Shown piece by piece: positions 37,174 to 45,309 of a stretch of 64,000 nucleotides of DNA. Source of the stretch: Dyadobacter sp. CY356 (GTDB lineage: Bacteria; Bacteroidota; Bacteroidia; Cytophagales; Spirosomataceae); assembly GCF_021440195.1 (NCBI RefSeq), contig NZ_JAJTSZ010000002.1, positions 806,001 to 870,000 of the forward strand. Direction: 5' to 3'. Below the pieces are notes generated by a model. That model was not told where the DNA came from. It was given only the letters and a program-made list of their open reading frames with translations, and made no database searches. The position numbers and the translations under genes were made by a program. Position 1 is the first letter of the stretch. Every line of letters begins with the position of its first letter.

Positions 37174-38346
37174 ATGAAAAATAAAATCAGCTTGTATTCG
37201 ATATTTGATAATAAAAAAGCGGGGGTTATTATTTTTCATCTTTTATTATGTGGGCTAACCTGGATTATCAGCAAATATTTTTCGATCGGCCCTTTTACAC
37301 GAGATAACTTGTTTATTACAAACATCTTATGCATAATATTTTTCTTCCAAACTCTTTTCATTTATTACTGTTTCAGCCTTTTTATCTTTCCCAGGTACCT
37401 TTACAAAAAGAAAGTCCTTCCCTTCTTGTTGAGTTTTTTAGTGATTTACCTTCTTGTATATTGGTGTAATTACTTTTCCATCCTGCGCCTGCTGCCATAC
37501 AGTGACGGCTACGCATCAGGCAATTATCAAGACGTATGGATACAGAAGGTATACAGTCTTTTTCTAATCCATGCCGGGTGGTTTGGCTGTTTTACGATGC
37601 CAAAAGTGGCTTCGTGGAATTTCTGGTATAGCTTTGAAGTCCCTACCATCTATTTAAGTATTAAATATTTCAGGGACATGATTGAGATTCAGAAACACAA
37701 TATGACGCTCAAAAACAATAATCTGGCACTGGAAAGGGATAATCTGGCACTTGAACTCGGCTTCCTGAAGTCCCAGATCAATCCACACTTTTTATTCAAT
37801 ACCCTCAACAGTATTTATAACCGGACTTTGGATGTGGATGACCAGGCCTCTGACCTGGTCCTAAAACTATCCGGATTGATGCGTTACAGTTTGTATGGTG
37901 TTAACGAAGACAGAGTGCCTTTGACAGAAGAGATTGAATACATTGAGAATTATCTTGATCTCGAAAAATACAGACACTCATCGGATCTGGTTATTATTTC
38001 AATGGATACTGAGGGTATTACCGATAGTCATAAAATTGCACCGTTACTTTTAATTTCACTCGTCGAAAATGCATTTAAGCATGGTGTCAATCTAAGCATA
38101 AAATCGTCCTATGTCCATATTTCTGTTGTTGTAGAAAATAACACGCTATATTTTACTGTTCAGAACAGCCTTCCGGAAAATAGCAAAACGCCAATTGTAA
38201 TTGCGCCCTCAAAAAAATCGGGCGGAATCGGTCTCTCCAATACCCGCAAACGCCTGAGCATGCTATATCCCGGCATGCATGAATTATCATTTCAAAAAAC
38301 TGAAAAGGAATATGAAGTTACGCTTCAGATATTTCTTGGTGCCTGA
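37174..38346 (+). CDS. LytS/YehU-type sensor histidine kinase
   Basis: A 390-residue kinase. About four or five hydrophobic helices lie in residues 15-165, then a short coiled coil and a His_kinase domain with His205 in SQINPHFLFN, followed by HATPase motifs (LVENAFKHG, GGIGLSNTRKRL). There is no extracytoplasmic ligand domain, so it probably senses through its membrane helices, as peptide-sensing kinases of this class do. It is co-transcribed with the LytTR regulator and lies ahead of the peptide locus. Confidence 0.92.
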   Translation: MKNKISLYSIFDNKKAGVIIFHLLLCGLTWIISKYFSIGPFTRDNLFITNILCIIFFFQTLFIYYCFSLFIFPRYLYKKKVLPFLLSFLVIYLLVYWCNYFSILRLLPYSDGYASGNYQDVWIQKVYSLFLIHAGWFGCFTMPKVASWNFWYSFEVPTIYLSIKYFRDMIEIQKHNMTLKNNNLALERDNLALELGFLKSQINPHFLFNTLNSIYNRTLDVDDQASDLVLKLSGLMRYSLYGVNEDRVPLTEEIEYIENYLDLEKYRHSSDLVIISMDTEGITDSHKIAPLLLISLVENAFKHGVNLSIKSSYVHISVVVENNTLYFTVQNSLPENSKTPIVIAPSKKSGGIGLSNTRKRLSMLYPGMHELSFQKTEKEYEVTLQIFLGA

Positions 38347-38355
38347 AAGCAATAC

Positions 38356-38377
38356 CACCGACCAATGCACTGATCGG
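38356..38377 (+). promoter_or_regulatory. Hairpin between the kinase and the peptide gene
   Basis: ACCGACCA pairs with TGATCGGT with one mismatch around a six-base loop. It has no T-run and could be a weak stop or an operator. Confidence 0.25.
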
Positions 38378-38401
38378 TAATAGTTTCCCGCTTATCGAAA
38401 A

Positions 38402-38457
38402 ACGTCTACCTGTACGTCTAAATAATTTCAACCCGCTGTACAGATATGCTAGATTTG
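38402..38457 (+). promoter_or_regulatory. Promoter and direct repeats of the precursor peptide gene
   Basis: A perfect -7 element TAGATTTG at 38450-38457, with TTTC (38426-38429) 20 bases upstream as a near -33. This gives a leader of about 60 bases before the ATG at 38524. Just upstream ACGTCTA occurs twice, at 38402-38408 and 38414-38420, 12 bases apart. Paired direct repeats at this position are what a LytTR regulator would need, although the usual period is nearer 21 bases. Confidence 0.5.
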
Positions 38458-38523
38458 TTTCATCAAACAGTCACAAAGACTATTTAGATTCAAACGTTTT
38501 TAAAACTTCAAATATCAATTATC

Positions 38524-38661
38524 ATGCAATCGAAATCAACTACTTCCGCATCTGCCAGCAAACGTCTAGTTCTTAAAAAAGAAAGAATCACTTCATTAAG
38601 TTCAAAAAACGGTGCTCAGCAATCAAAAGATAACACAGGCATGACTTCATTCCTACTGTGA
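38524..38661 (+). CDS. Class I lanthipeptide-like precursor peptide, cysteine-free
   Basis: A 45-residue peptide. Residues about 13-25, KRLVLKKERITSL, match the leader pattern of Bacteroidota class I lanthipeptide and related precursors (K-K-L-x-L-x-K-x-x-I-x-x-L). The C-terminal part is rich in Ser and Thr (SSKNG, SKDNTGMTSFLL) but has no cysteine, so lanthionine rings cannot form from this peptide alone. No double-glycine cleavage site is seen. Its TGA overlaps the GTG start of the next gene, and a LanB-type dehydratase lies 528 bases downstream. Read past the TGA, the frame would add Thr-Arg and stop. Confidence 0.65.
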   Translation: MQSKSTTSASASKRLVLKKERITSLSSKNGAQQSKDNTGMTSFLL

Positions 38662-39092
38662 ACGCGGTAAATTGGTCGAATACTGTTGAATCCAGTTTTC
38701 AGATAAATCCAAAGCCGTTGTACAGATGTATTCTTATCAAAAAGTGGTGGCTTGCCGACAGCTTTCTGGAAAGTTTTATACGACGTACGACTTGCCTTGA
38801 ACTGACCTGGGCCGGCGCATATTCGGCGGAAGCATTGAACACGTTGCAAACAGGTTCTTATGATCTTGTATTTGCAAGTTTGCCTTCACCTGAAATGGCA
38901 GTTCCTGAAAGTATTCTGTCGGAACTACGTAAGCAGCAGGCACTTATTGTTTCAGCTTCATATCCCGAATACCTGTTTTCCGGATACGGACTTGATCCCT
39001 TATACTTTTTGAAAGAACCATTTCCCCCGGCGAATCTTCAAAGGGCGTTGGAAAAATTCAAAGATATTGCTTATCGCAGAAAAAGTGCCTGA
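38658..39092 (+). CDS. Degenerate LytTR-type receiver domain protein
   Basis: A 144-residue protein aligning by eye with the receiver half of LytTR regulators. The domain begins at LYRCILI (about residue 21), and AYSAEALNTLQTGSYDLVF is diagnostic. The acidic pocket is replaced by KKW (28-30) and the phosphoacceptor position is Ser75 (FASLPSPEM in place of FLDxxMPEM). The Ser near residue 100 and Lys120 (FLKEPF) remain. No DNA-binding domain follows. It starts at a GTG coupled to the precursor stop. It is probably a non-phosphorylatable partner or regulator of the cascade or of the biosynthetic enzyme. Confidence 0.7.
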   Translation: MNAVNWSNTVESSFQINPKPLYRCILIKKWWLADSFLESFIRRTTCLELTWAGAYSAEALNTLQTGSYDLVFASLPSPEMAVPESILSELRKQQALIVSASYPEYLFSGYGLDPLYFLKEPFPPANLQRALEKFKDIAYRRKSA

Positions 39093-39189
39093 ATTCAGGT
39101 TAATAGCTATGGGCATTAGTGGTTTTCAATTGTTATCTTGCAACCTTAACTTTAATTTTCTGAATAACTAACGTCAGTGCCCGCACCTT

Positions 39190-42100
39190 ATGATTTCTCA
39201 CTTTGGCCTGTTTATGTTACGGCGACCACTTATTGCCGTTGATCAGCTTGAGAAATTTCACCACGTGTTTTTAGAAGAAAAAAATCTTCATGTACTAAAA
39301 GAATGGTACATAACAAATTCGGGTGCTAAGGAAGCAATATTTCTTGCCTCGGCGGCTTTGTTTGAAAGATTTGAAATGTGGTTAGAAGCAGAAAATGTTT
39401 CTGAGGCCGACAAGCTGGAAATTACCCTATACAAATATCTGGTCCGAATGAGTACGCGTTGTACTCCTTATGGCTACTTTGCGCTGACTTCAACCGGCAC
39501 AATCGGTGGTGACACTGATATGCGGGTTAGTAGTGAGGATGTGTTGATCAAACATACGCGCCTGGATATGGAGTGTATGATTGCCATAAAGGAATGGCTG
39601 ATCAGACAACAGAGCATTCGTATGCAGCTAACGTTATCAGTGAACAGTTCTCTTTATACGGTAGGAAACGATTTTCGGTATATTGAAGAGGTTGTTGAAA
39701 TTGACAAACGGAATTACTTCATCAGTTCGCTGGAAAACAACGAATTCTTGTCGCTCATTTTAGAAAAGGCGGGAAGGGGCGTAAAGATACCAGCGCTCAT
39801 TGCGCTATTACAAAGTTATGATATCGAAGCCGTTGAAGCTTATGATTTTATAGACGAATTAATCGAAAACAGAATTCTTGTATCCGAGCTGGAACCTAAT
39901 GTGACCGGTGCCAGCTACCTGCAGACGATTATCAAAAATGTTGCTCTTTTAGAGCACACACAATTACTTAACGGCCATCTCAACTCCCTTCTGCAACTTC
40001 TCGGTCAGCAGGATAACCGGGTTGAGATGTATCAAAAACTGCGGGACAAATTGGATTTTCTTGGAATCCCAACCATTAAGAAGGACCTGGTTCACGTTGA
40101 TACAGTTGCGCTCAGCCAGTTTAATCAAATATCGGAAAAGTTGATTTCCACGATAACCAAGCAGCTTTCACGTTTGGTTGTTTTAAACAAACCAAGGAAC
40201 AATCACGAGCTGGACGAATTCAAAAGAAGATTTCTGGATAGGTATCAACAGCAGGAAGTTGCACTTACAACGGCACTGGATCATCAAACAGGTATCGGTT
40301 ATGGACTCCAAAGTACGCTGGGAGCCAGTTACACGCCGATGATCGAAGAGCTGACTTTCCCTAAAAATCAGAAAAAACAAACAGCTCAGCAGCCGGATTG
40401 GTGGCAAAATCTGTTAATAGAAAAATACACACGTTTTATAAGAGATCAGTTGTCAGAAATTGAGCTGACAGACAGAGACTTAAACGATATTGAAGACTTA
40501 AAGAAAATGGATCAGGTAAAGACTTCGTCTTTACCTTTCAGCTTTTATATACTGGGAAATCTTCTTGCCAAATCCGGCGAAGCCGCCGATGAAGGTAATT
40601 TTTTATTTAATCTTCTGACATGCAGCGGCCCTTCAGCTGCCAATATTATGAGTCGTTTTCACGAAGCAGATCCAACTTTAAGCAAGCACTTACTCCATTG
40701 GGCAGCATTGGAGGAACAAAATAGTCCTGATGTAATTTTTGCAGAAATTGTTCATTGTCCTGATTCCGCAGCCGGCAACATTATGACAAGGCCGGTAGCT
40801 CATCGCTACGAAATTCCATACATGGGACACGCTTCGGTGGATGAGAACTTTCAGATTCCTGTCCAGGATTTAATGATTTCCATAATAAATGACAGGATTT
40901 TACTACGGTCAAAGCGGTTGAATAAACGGATAATCCCGAGGCTTTCCAATGCACATAATTTTACCAAAGGACTTCCGATTTACAAGTTTTTGTGCGCATT
41001 ACAGACACAGGATTCTGACCTTAATATGCAGTGGGACTGGGCTATGTTTGGCGGTCAACCACATCTCCCCCGTGTAAAATATAAGAACTTGATTTTGAGC
41101 AGAGAAAGCTGGCTGCTCCGGACCTATGATTTTAGATCCTCCGATTCCGAATATGTAGCAAAAAAACTCACTGCTATGGGTTTGCCGCCTCAGTTCGTCA
41201 TTACTTCCGGAGATAATGAGCTTCTGATCGATATACGTATTGCTCCTGCCCTACAAATCCTCATGCAGGAAATTAACAAAAACGACGAAATCCGTGTTTT
41301 TGAAACGTTATTTACATCAGATAACAGCCTCCTTCGTCAGGATGAATTTCGATTTACGAATGAAATTGTGATTCCGCTGTGCAATACAAAAGCCGCTCCT
41401 ATAAAAGGAATTTCAGAGAAAGTTTCCGGAGAAATTGCCCAACGGAGCTTTTCTGTTGGCAGTGAATGGCTTTATTTTAAAATTTATTGTGAAGAAAAAT
41501 CTTCTGATAAATTACTGCTTGTGCTTCATCCGTTGATCCACGAATTGCTGGAAAAAAATGTTGTAACGCAGTTTTTCTTTGTCCGTTACCAGGATCCCGA
41601 CTACCATTTAAGACTTCGTTTTAAAGGTGATCCGCAAAATGGTTTTTATCATCGCGTGATTGATGTTATCAAAGAAACACTTGAAGAATATATTCAAAGC
41701 GGACTTGTGTACAAAATTCAGCTTGATACGTATGAAAGGGAGATTGAAAGATATGGTCACGAACAAATTGAAGTTTGTGAGAATTTATTTCATTTGGACA
41801 GTATGGATTTTTTGAATGCTATTCATTCAGTTGACGACATTCCCGACGAGATCACCAGGTTCGAACTTTCTATCCGTCGGATAAATTTGCTATTGGTAAA
41901 TGCTGGTCTGGAAATTTCCGAATGCGTTGTCATAATGGAAAACCTCAAAGAGACTTTCTTTAAAGAGTTTGAAGGTAACAGCACGCTTCGTAAACAACTT
42001 GGTATGCATTACCGAAATTTTAAAGATATCATTGACCGGGTAGTCGAGCCTGATAATATAGAAATTAGCCCGGCATTCAAAATTAGCCTGAGCAGACTTT

Positions 42101-42273
42101 CGGAAAATTTATCCGATCGGAATCAGTATTTTTCAATTCTGAGCAGCCTGATCCATATGAGTGTTAACCGCACTTTCAACACAAAGCAACGCGCCTACGA
42201 ACTGATACTATACCATTGTCTTGCCAAACATTACGATTCTGTAAACGCCCGTCAGATTAAAATGAAAGGTTAA
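39190..42273 (+). CDS. Lantibiotic dehydratase (LanB-type)
   Basis: A 1027-residue full-length class I dehydratase. The N-terminal glutamylation part carries the family motif R-x-TPYG-x-F (R90 CTPYGYF). The C-terminal SpaB-type elimination domain runs from about residue 757 (SEWLYFKIYCEE, FFFVRYQDPDYHLRLRFKG) to the end. Enzymes of this family use glutamyl-tRNA to glutamylate Ser and Thr of a leader-bearing peptide and then eliminate to dehydroalanine and dehydrobutyrine. Unlike most clusters there is no LanC cyclase, transporter or protease beside it. The probable substrate is the 45-residue peptide upstream. Confidence 0.88.
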   Translation: MISHFGLFMLRRPLIAVDQLEKFHHVFLEEKNLHVLKEWYITNSGAKEAIFLASAALFERFEMWLEAENVSEADKLEITLYKYLVRMSTRCTPYGYFALTSTGTIGGDTDMRVSSEDVLIKHTRLDMECMIAIKEWLIRQQSIRMQLTLSVNSSLYTVGNDFRYIEEVVEIDKRNYFISSLENNEFLSLILEKAGRGVKIPALIALLQSYDIEAVEAYDFIDELIENRILVSELEPNVTGASYLQTIIKNVALLEHTQLLNGHLNSLLQLLGQQDNRVEMYQKLRDKLDFLGIPTIKKDLVHVDTVALSQFNQISEKLISTITKQLSRLVVLNKPRNNHELDEFKRRFLDRYQQQEVALTTALDHQTGIGYGLQSTLGASYTPMIEELTFPKNQKKQTAQQPDWWQNLLIEKYTRFIRDQLSEIELTDRDLNDIEDLKKMDQVKTSSLPFSFYILGNLLAKSGEAADEGNFLFNLLTCSGPSAANIMSRFHEADPTLSKHLLHWAALEEQNSPDVIFAEIVHCPDSAAGNIMTRPVAHRYEIPYMGHASVDENFQIPVQDLMISIINDRILLRSKRLNKRIIPRLSNAHNFTKGLPIYKFLCALQTQDSDLNMQWDWAMFGGQPHLPRVKYKNLILSRESWLLRTYDFRSSDSEYVAKKLTAMGLPPQFVITSGDNELLIDIRIAPALQILMQEINKNDEIRVFETLFTSDNSLLRQDEFRFTNEIVIPLCNTKAAPIKGISEKVSGEIAQRSFSVGSEWLYFKIYCEEKSSDKLLLVLHPLIHELLEKNVVTQFFFVRYQDPDYHLRLRFKGDPQNGFYHRVIDVIKETLEEYIQSGLVYKIQLDTYEREIERYGHEQIEVCENLFHLDSMDFLNAIHSVDDIPDEITRFELSIRRINLLLVNAGLEISECVVIMENLKETFFKEFEGNSTLRKQLGMHYRNFKDIIDRVVEPDNIEISPAFKISLSRLSENLSDRNQYFSILSSLIHMSVNRTFNTKQRAYELILYHCLAKHYDSVNARQIKMKG

Positions 42274-42839
42274 CCGGTATTATCCGGTTATGTTCAATTC
42301 GTTTATATCGACCTTGTTGCCTATCTGCATTTAAAGAAGGTCATTCAGAATCCCTGATGATTATACTTCCCTTCAAATTTGGTATGCCTTTCATCTCTGT
42401 ACTACTATATCCAAATAAGTTCAGGGATTTCCATGAATCAAAACGACCTGATCAAAAATAAATAAGATAAGATTTGAAGATCCTTCTGGTTTTCTCGGAT
42501 CAAATTTTTTCGGCAAATAATAGAAAAATTTCGTTACTTTTTTTGACACGCCCCGTCTTATGCCGAAACATTTATTAAATCACGTTTCAGGGTTTAATAA
42601 CTGCTGACCAAAATAATATTGCATACCTGATTCAGTTTTAATACAACTGTTAAGCCTCTTACACAGCAAAGGATTAGGCTTGTCAGTATTGCAAATTGCA
42701 AGTCGGATTTTTAAGGTTAGAGCCTTTTTCAAGCGATTAACTTTACATCAACTTATTAAAAATACAGATCAGACATTTGCCTGGTCTGTTCAACCTAAAA
42801 TTAAAAACTTCAAGGCCCGCCTGTTACCCTTTTGAAAGT
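42274..42839. other. Region between lanB-like gene and sigma factor
   Basis: 566 bases with no convincing gene. A weak hairpin with a seven-base stem lies right at the lanB stop (42271-42277 with 42284-42290). A predicted ECF-type promoter element lies at 42521-42560 (separate entry). The sequence is A/T-rich. Confidence 0.5.
42521..42560 (+). promoter_or_regulatory. Predicted ECF promoter, copy 1
   Basis: TTCGTTACTTTTT (within 42521-42542) followed by CGTCTTA at 42554-42560. The GTTAC to CGTC distance is 21 bases, suiting -35 and -10 elements of an ECF sigma promoter; CGTC is a common ECF -10. A near-identical 22-base block, 21 of 22 bases equal, lies after the sigma gene at 43526. Together they suggest autoregulation by that sigma factor. 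Confidence 0.6.
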
Positions 42840-43481
42840 ATGTCTGAAAAACCGTTAAAAAAAGAAGTTGATGATCAAAATTATACTGATGAAGACCTTG
42901 TAAAGCTATATGTTCAGACTCAGCGCAATAGTTATTTTGAAAAAATATATGAAAGATATGCAACAAGAGTTTATCAGAAATGCCTGTTTTTTGTGAAAGA
43001 TTCAGCCAAAGCGGAAGATTTGACCCATGATATTTTTTTTAAATTAATACTTCGGCTCAGTACATTTAAAGAGAATTCTAAATTTTCAACCTGGTTATAT
43101 TCTATTACTTACAATCACTGCATGGACCAGCTCCGGTCCTATAAAAGAAGTGGCGAAATTTCTTATGACGAGACATTTGAAATCCCGGACGACACTGACT
43201 TAAATAATTTATTTGATCACGACGATGTTGAAACCAAAAGATTACAACTGGCTATGGATCAGCTGACCGTAGATGAAAAAGGACTTTTACTGATGAAATA
43301 TGCTGACGAAATGAGCATTCGCGACATAGCAGAAATTCTTAAAGTAACTGAAAGTTCTGTCAAAATGCGTCTGCTGAGAACAAAGGAAAAATTCAGGAAC
43401 AAGTATATGGAAACTGCTTTCTTCCTGGGCATTTTTCTTATTAAGGTCATTGAATTACTAAACCAGTTTTTTGGCAAATGA
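42840..43481 (+). CDS. ECF-family RNA polymerase sigma factor
   Basis: A 213-residue sigma factor starting at the ATG at 42840. Region 2 (about residues 25-95) has LYVQTQRNSYFEKIYERY, AEDLTHDIFFKLI and FSTWLYSITYNHCMDQLR; region 4 (about residues 140-195) has MSIRDIAEILKVTESSVKMRLLR. It ends in a hydrophobic tail of about 18 residues (FFLGIFLIKVIELLNQFF), unusual for ECF sigmas and able to associate with membrane. No anti-sigma gene follows. It lies after the dehydratase gene, so a role in expressing that locus is possible but unproven. Confidence 0.92.
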   Translation: MSEKPLKKEVDDQNYTDEDLVKLYVQTQRNSYFEKIYERYATRVYQKCLFFVKDSAKAEDLTHDIFFKLILRLSTFKENSKFSTWLYSITYNHCMDQLRSYKRSGEISYDETFEIPDDTDLNNLFDHDDVETKRLQLAMDQLTVDEKGLLLMKYADEMSIRDIAEILKVTESSVKMRLLRTKEKFRNKYMETAFFLGIFLIKVIELLNQFFGK

Positions 43482-43525
43482 CAGCAAATTATAATTCAGA
43501 TCAATACATTTTATTAATCTGGACA

Positions 43526-43564
43526 TAGAAAAAATTCGTTACTTTTTAGAAATAACACGTCATA
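43526..43564 (+). promoter_or_regulatory. Predicted ECF promoter, copy 2
   Basis: TTCGTTACTTTTT with CGTCATA at 43558-43564, GTTAC to CGTC distance 20 bases. The first 22 bases differ from the copy at 42521 by one base. It lies 45 bases after the sigma gene stop. Confidence 0.6.
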
Positions 43565-43570
43565 TGGAAA

Positions 43571-43800
43571 AACGATAAAATAAAGACAGCAAAAAAAATT
43601 CTGCTCAAAAGGATTTACACTTCATCATCAAAATATAAATTAAAAATCCTGTTTTATGCCGGCCGTTTGTATCACACCATCAGATTCTTCGAAGATGATA
43701 GACAAAGGCTAAATACATACACTGTAATCCAAAAAATTGGGCAAAATCAATAATGTGAATATTACTTTCAGTCTCCCGGCCATAACCGGGAGATTTGATT
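43571..43800 (+). ncRNA. Predicted short RNA from the second ECF promoter
   Basis: A transcript of about 220-230 bases is predicted between the ECF-type promoter and the hairpin at 43772-43793. No protein longer than 18 residues fits inside. A start about seven bases after CGTCATA is assumed. This is inference from the promoter and terminator pair and has no conserved RNA family behind it. Confidence 0.4.
43772..43800. terminator. Hairpin between the sigma and urease loci
   Basis: Perfect eight-base G/C-rich stem TCTCCCGG / CCGGGAGA (43772-43779 with 43786-43793), six-base loop, then TTTGATTTT on the plus strand. It can end plus-strand transcription and lies 32 bases beyond the end of the urease operon, so it may also act on the minus strand. 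Confidence 0.7.
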
Positions 43801-43824
43801 TTAAAAACAGGAACAAATTTTCAA

Positions 43825-44526
43825 TTACCATCCCATAAATACCATCCCCGCACCACAGATAAAAATAGTCAGTCCACTTAGAGGATGCATATATTTCTCC
43901 ATATTATTCACCTTGAAAAACGTAAGTCCGTAGAAACCTAGGACAACCATGAGCACCATTGTTGCAAGGGTGATTGTGGTATAAACTGCGATCATCATAA
44001 GCATTCCGGTTAAAGAATTTTGAGCTGCCGGAAAATACAATAAAGGTATCATGGGTTCACAAGGCCCCAGAAGAAAAATGATGAACATGACCCAGGGCGT
44101 TACTTTATGCTTTTCGCCAGCTCTTACGACCTGCCCATGTCTGTGCTCATAGACGTAAATCTCCCCTTCTTCTTCAACATCAAAATGTTTATGACTTTTA
44201 TTGCGATATACATTCAGCAGTCCCCAGATACCATAAATTATTCCAAAACCCAGTAACATCCAGCCTGCAATTCCGCCTCTGATCTCGTCGAGCCAACTTA
44301 CCTTACTAAGTGACCAACCGATAGCGGCACCGCCGAGCCCAAGTAAAATGGAACTCCAGACATGGGCACATCCGCAGACGACAGTCCACCAGATTGTTTT
44401 AGAAAAAGACCATCCTCTGGATTTTGACAAGGCAATAAATGGAACATAATGATCCGGCCCTGTTAAGGTATGAAGGCAGGCGATCGTTATGGCTGCTGCG
44501 AGCAAAACCTGCAATTCTGTCTGCAT
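43825..44526 (-). CDS. UreH/NicO-like nickel permease
   Basis: A 233-residue inner-membrane protein with about six helices. HTLTGPDHYVPF at the N-terminus is the histidine-aspartate signature of the UreH/NicO nickel and cobalt exporter-importer group; a histidine-rich loop (HKHFDVEE to EHRHG, about residues 112-135) could bind metal. A few members act in the TauE direction, so transport direction is uncertain. It is the last gene of the urease operon, three bases after ureD, and probably supplies nickel for the enzyme. Confidence 0.75.
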   Translation of the reverse strand: MQTELQVLLAAAITIACLHTLTGPDHYVPFIALSKSRGWSFSKTIWWTVVCGCAHVWSSILLGLGGAAIGWSLSKVSWLDEIRGGIAGWMLLGFGIIYGIWGLLNVYRNKSHKHFDVEEEGEIYVYEHRHGQVVRAGEKHKVTPWVMFIIFLLGPCEPMIPLLYFPAAQNSLTGMLMMIAVYTTITLATMVLMVVLGFYGLTFFKVNNMEKYMHPLSGLTIFICGAGMVFMGW

Positions 44527-44529
44527 ATG

Positions 44530-45309
44530 TTAATCTTCTGTTGTAAAAATTTTCGTTAAACTTTTAAGGCAGTTAATGAGTTGTTCGGATTTATTACCAA
44601 GAATTCTTACTAAAAGTCCTGACACAGGTGCCGCCGTAATGCCAAAAATTATTTCGCCTTGAGTTTCTAAAAATAAAGTGGCCTCCCGGGTTAAAGCACT
44701 GCAATCCTTTCTTCCTTCGAGAAAAATAAGGCTGGCCTGATGTGTAAAACCTTCAAGCTGACCTATGGCGTTAATAGTCATCGCATCAGGAATCAGGCAG
44801 ATATTTTCTTTGATGACCAACCTGTTCTCAACAAGAACTTCGGTGACAGCGTGATATTTTGAAAACTCAAAAATCTCTCCATTTAATTTCCTTCCACATG
44901 TAATGATATCACCCCAGATCAAACGGCAGTTTTGCGCCAGATAGATTTTGTTTCTGGTCGTGAAAATTGAATTTGCCTGCGGTACTGCCGGATGCGGTAA
45001 ATAAATGAATGATGCTCCTGCCGCCAGATTTACCGTCATTGTCTGTCTCGCACCCATTTTCATTGTGAAAAGTCTTTGATACGATTGTGTATGAAGCTGC
45101 AAATGACAATTTTCTTCGAGCTCAATCCTTATTTCAAACTGATCATTATCTAAAATTCCGGGCGATGAACTCATCTGCATAAGATGCAGCGATTTCTGAC
45201 TACGGTTCTCCGTGATATCGGCTAGTTTTAAAGGTGGCGAAAAGTAACTTCGTTTTAAGTAAGTCGCCTTCCCGCGAAGTGCCGCATGAATGTGCAGAGC
45301 GGCAATCAT
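44530..45309 (-). CDS. ureD: Urease accessory protein UreD
   Basis: A 259-residue accessory protein that, with UreF and UreG, forms the complex which inserts nickel and CO2 into apo-urease. Family features include [21 protein letters not shown] at the N-terminus and [16 protein letters not shown] in the centre. Its start codon overlaps the ureG stop by four bases (ATGA). Confidence 0.85.
   Translation of the reverse strand: MIAALHIHAALRGKATYLKRSYFSPPLKLADITENRSQKSLHLMQMSSSPGILDNDQFEIRIELEENCHLQLHTQSYQRLFTMKMGARQTMTVNLAAGASFIYLPHPAVPQANSIFTTRNKIYLAQNCRLIWGDIITCGRKLNGEIFEFSKYHAVTEVLVENRLVIKENICLIPDAMTINAIGQLEGFTHQASLIFLEGRKDCSALTREATLFLETQGEIIFGITAAPVSGLLVRILGNKSEQLINCLKSLTKIFTTED

Larger units (their letters stand above)
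43482..43824. other. Intergenic region after the sigma gene
   Basis: 343 bases without a protein gene of confidence. It holds the second ECF-type promoter element (43526-43564) and a strong hairpin at 43772-43793, which together define a possible short transcript (separate entries). An 18-residue frame at 43656-43712 has no good ribosome binding site. Confidence 0.5.

Noticed and set aside
42302..42500. A second precursor peptide downstream of LanB
   Set aside because: The short frames here (longest seen about 25 codons) have no leader motif and no cysteine-rich core.
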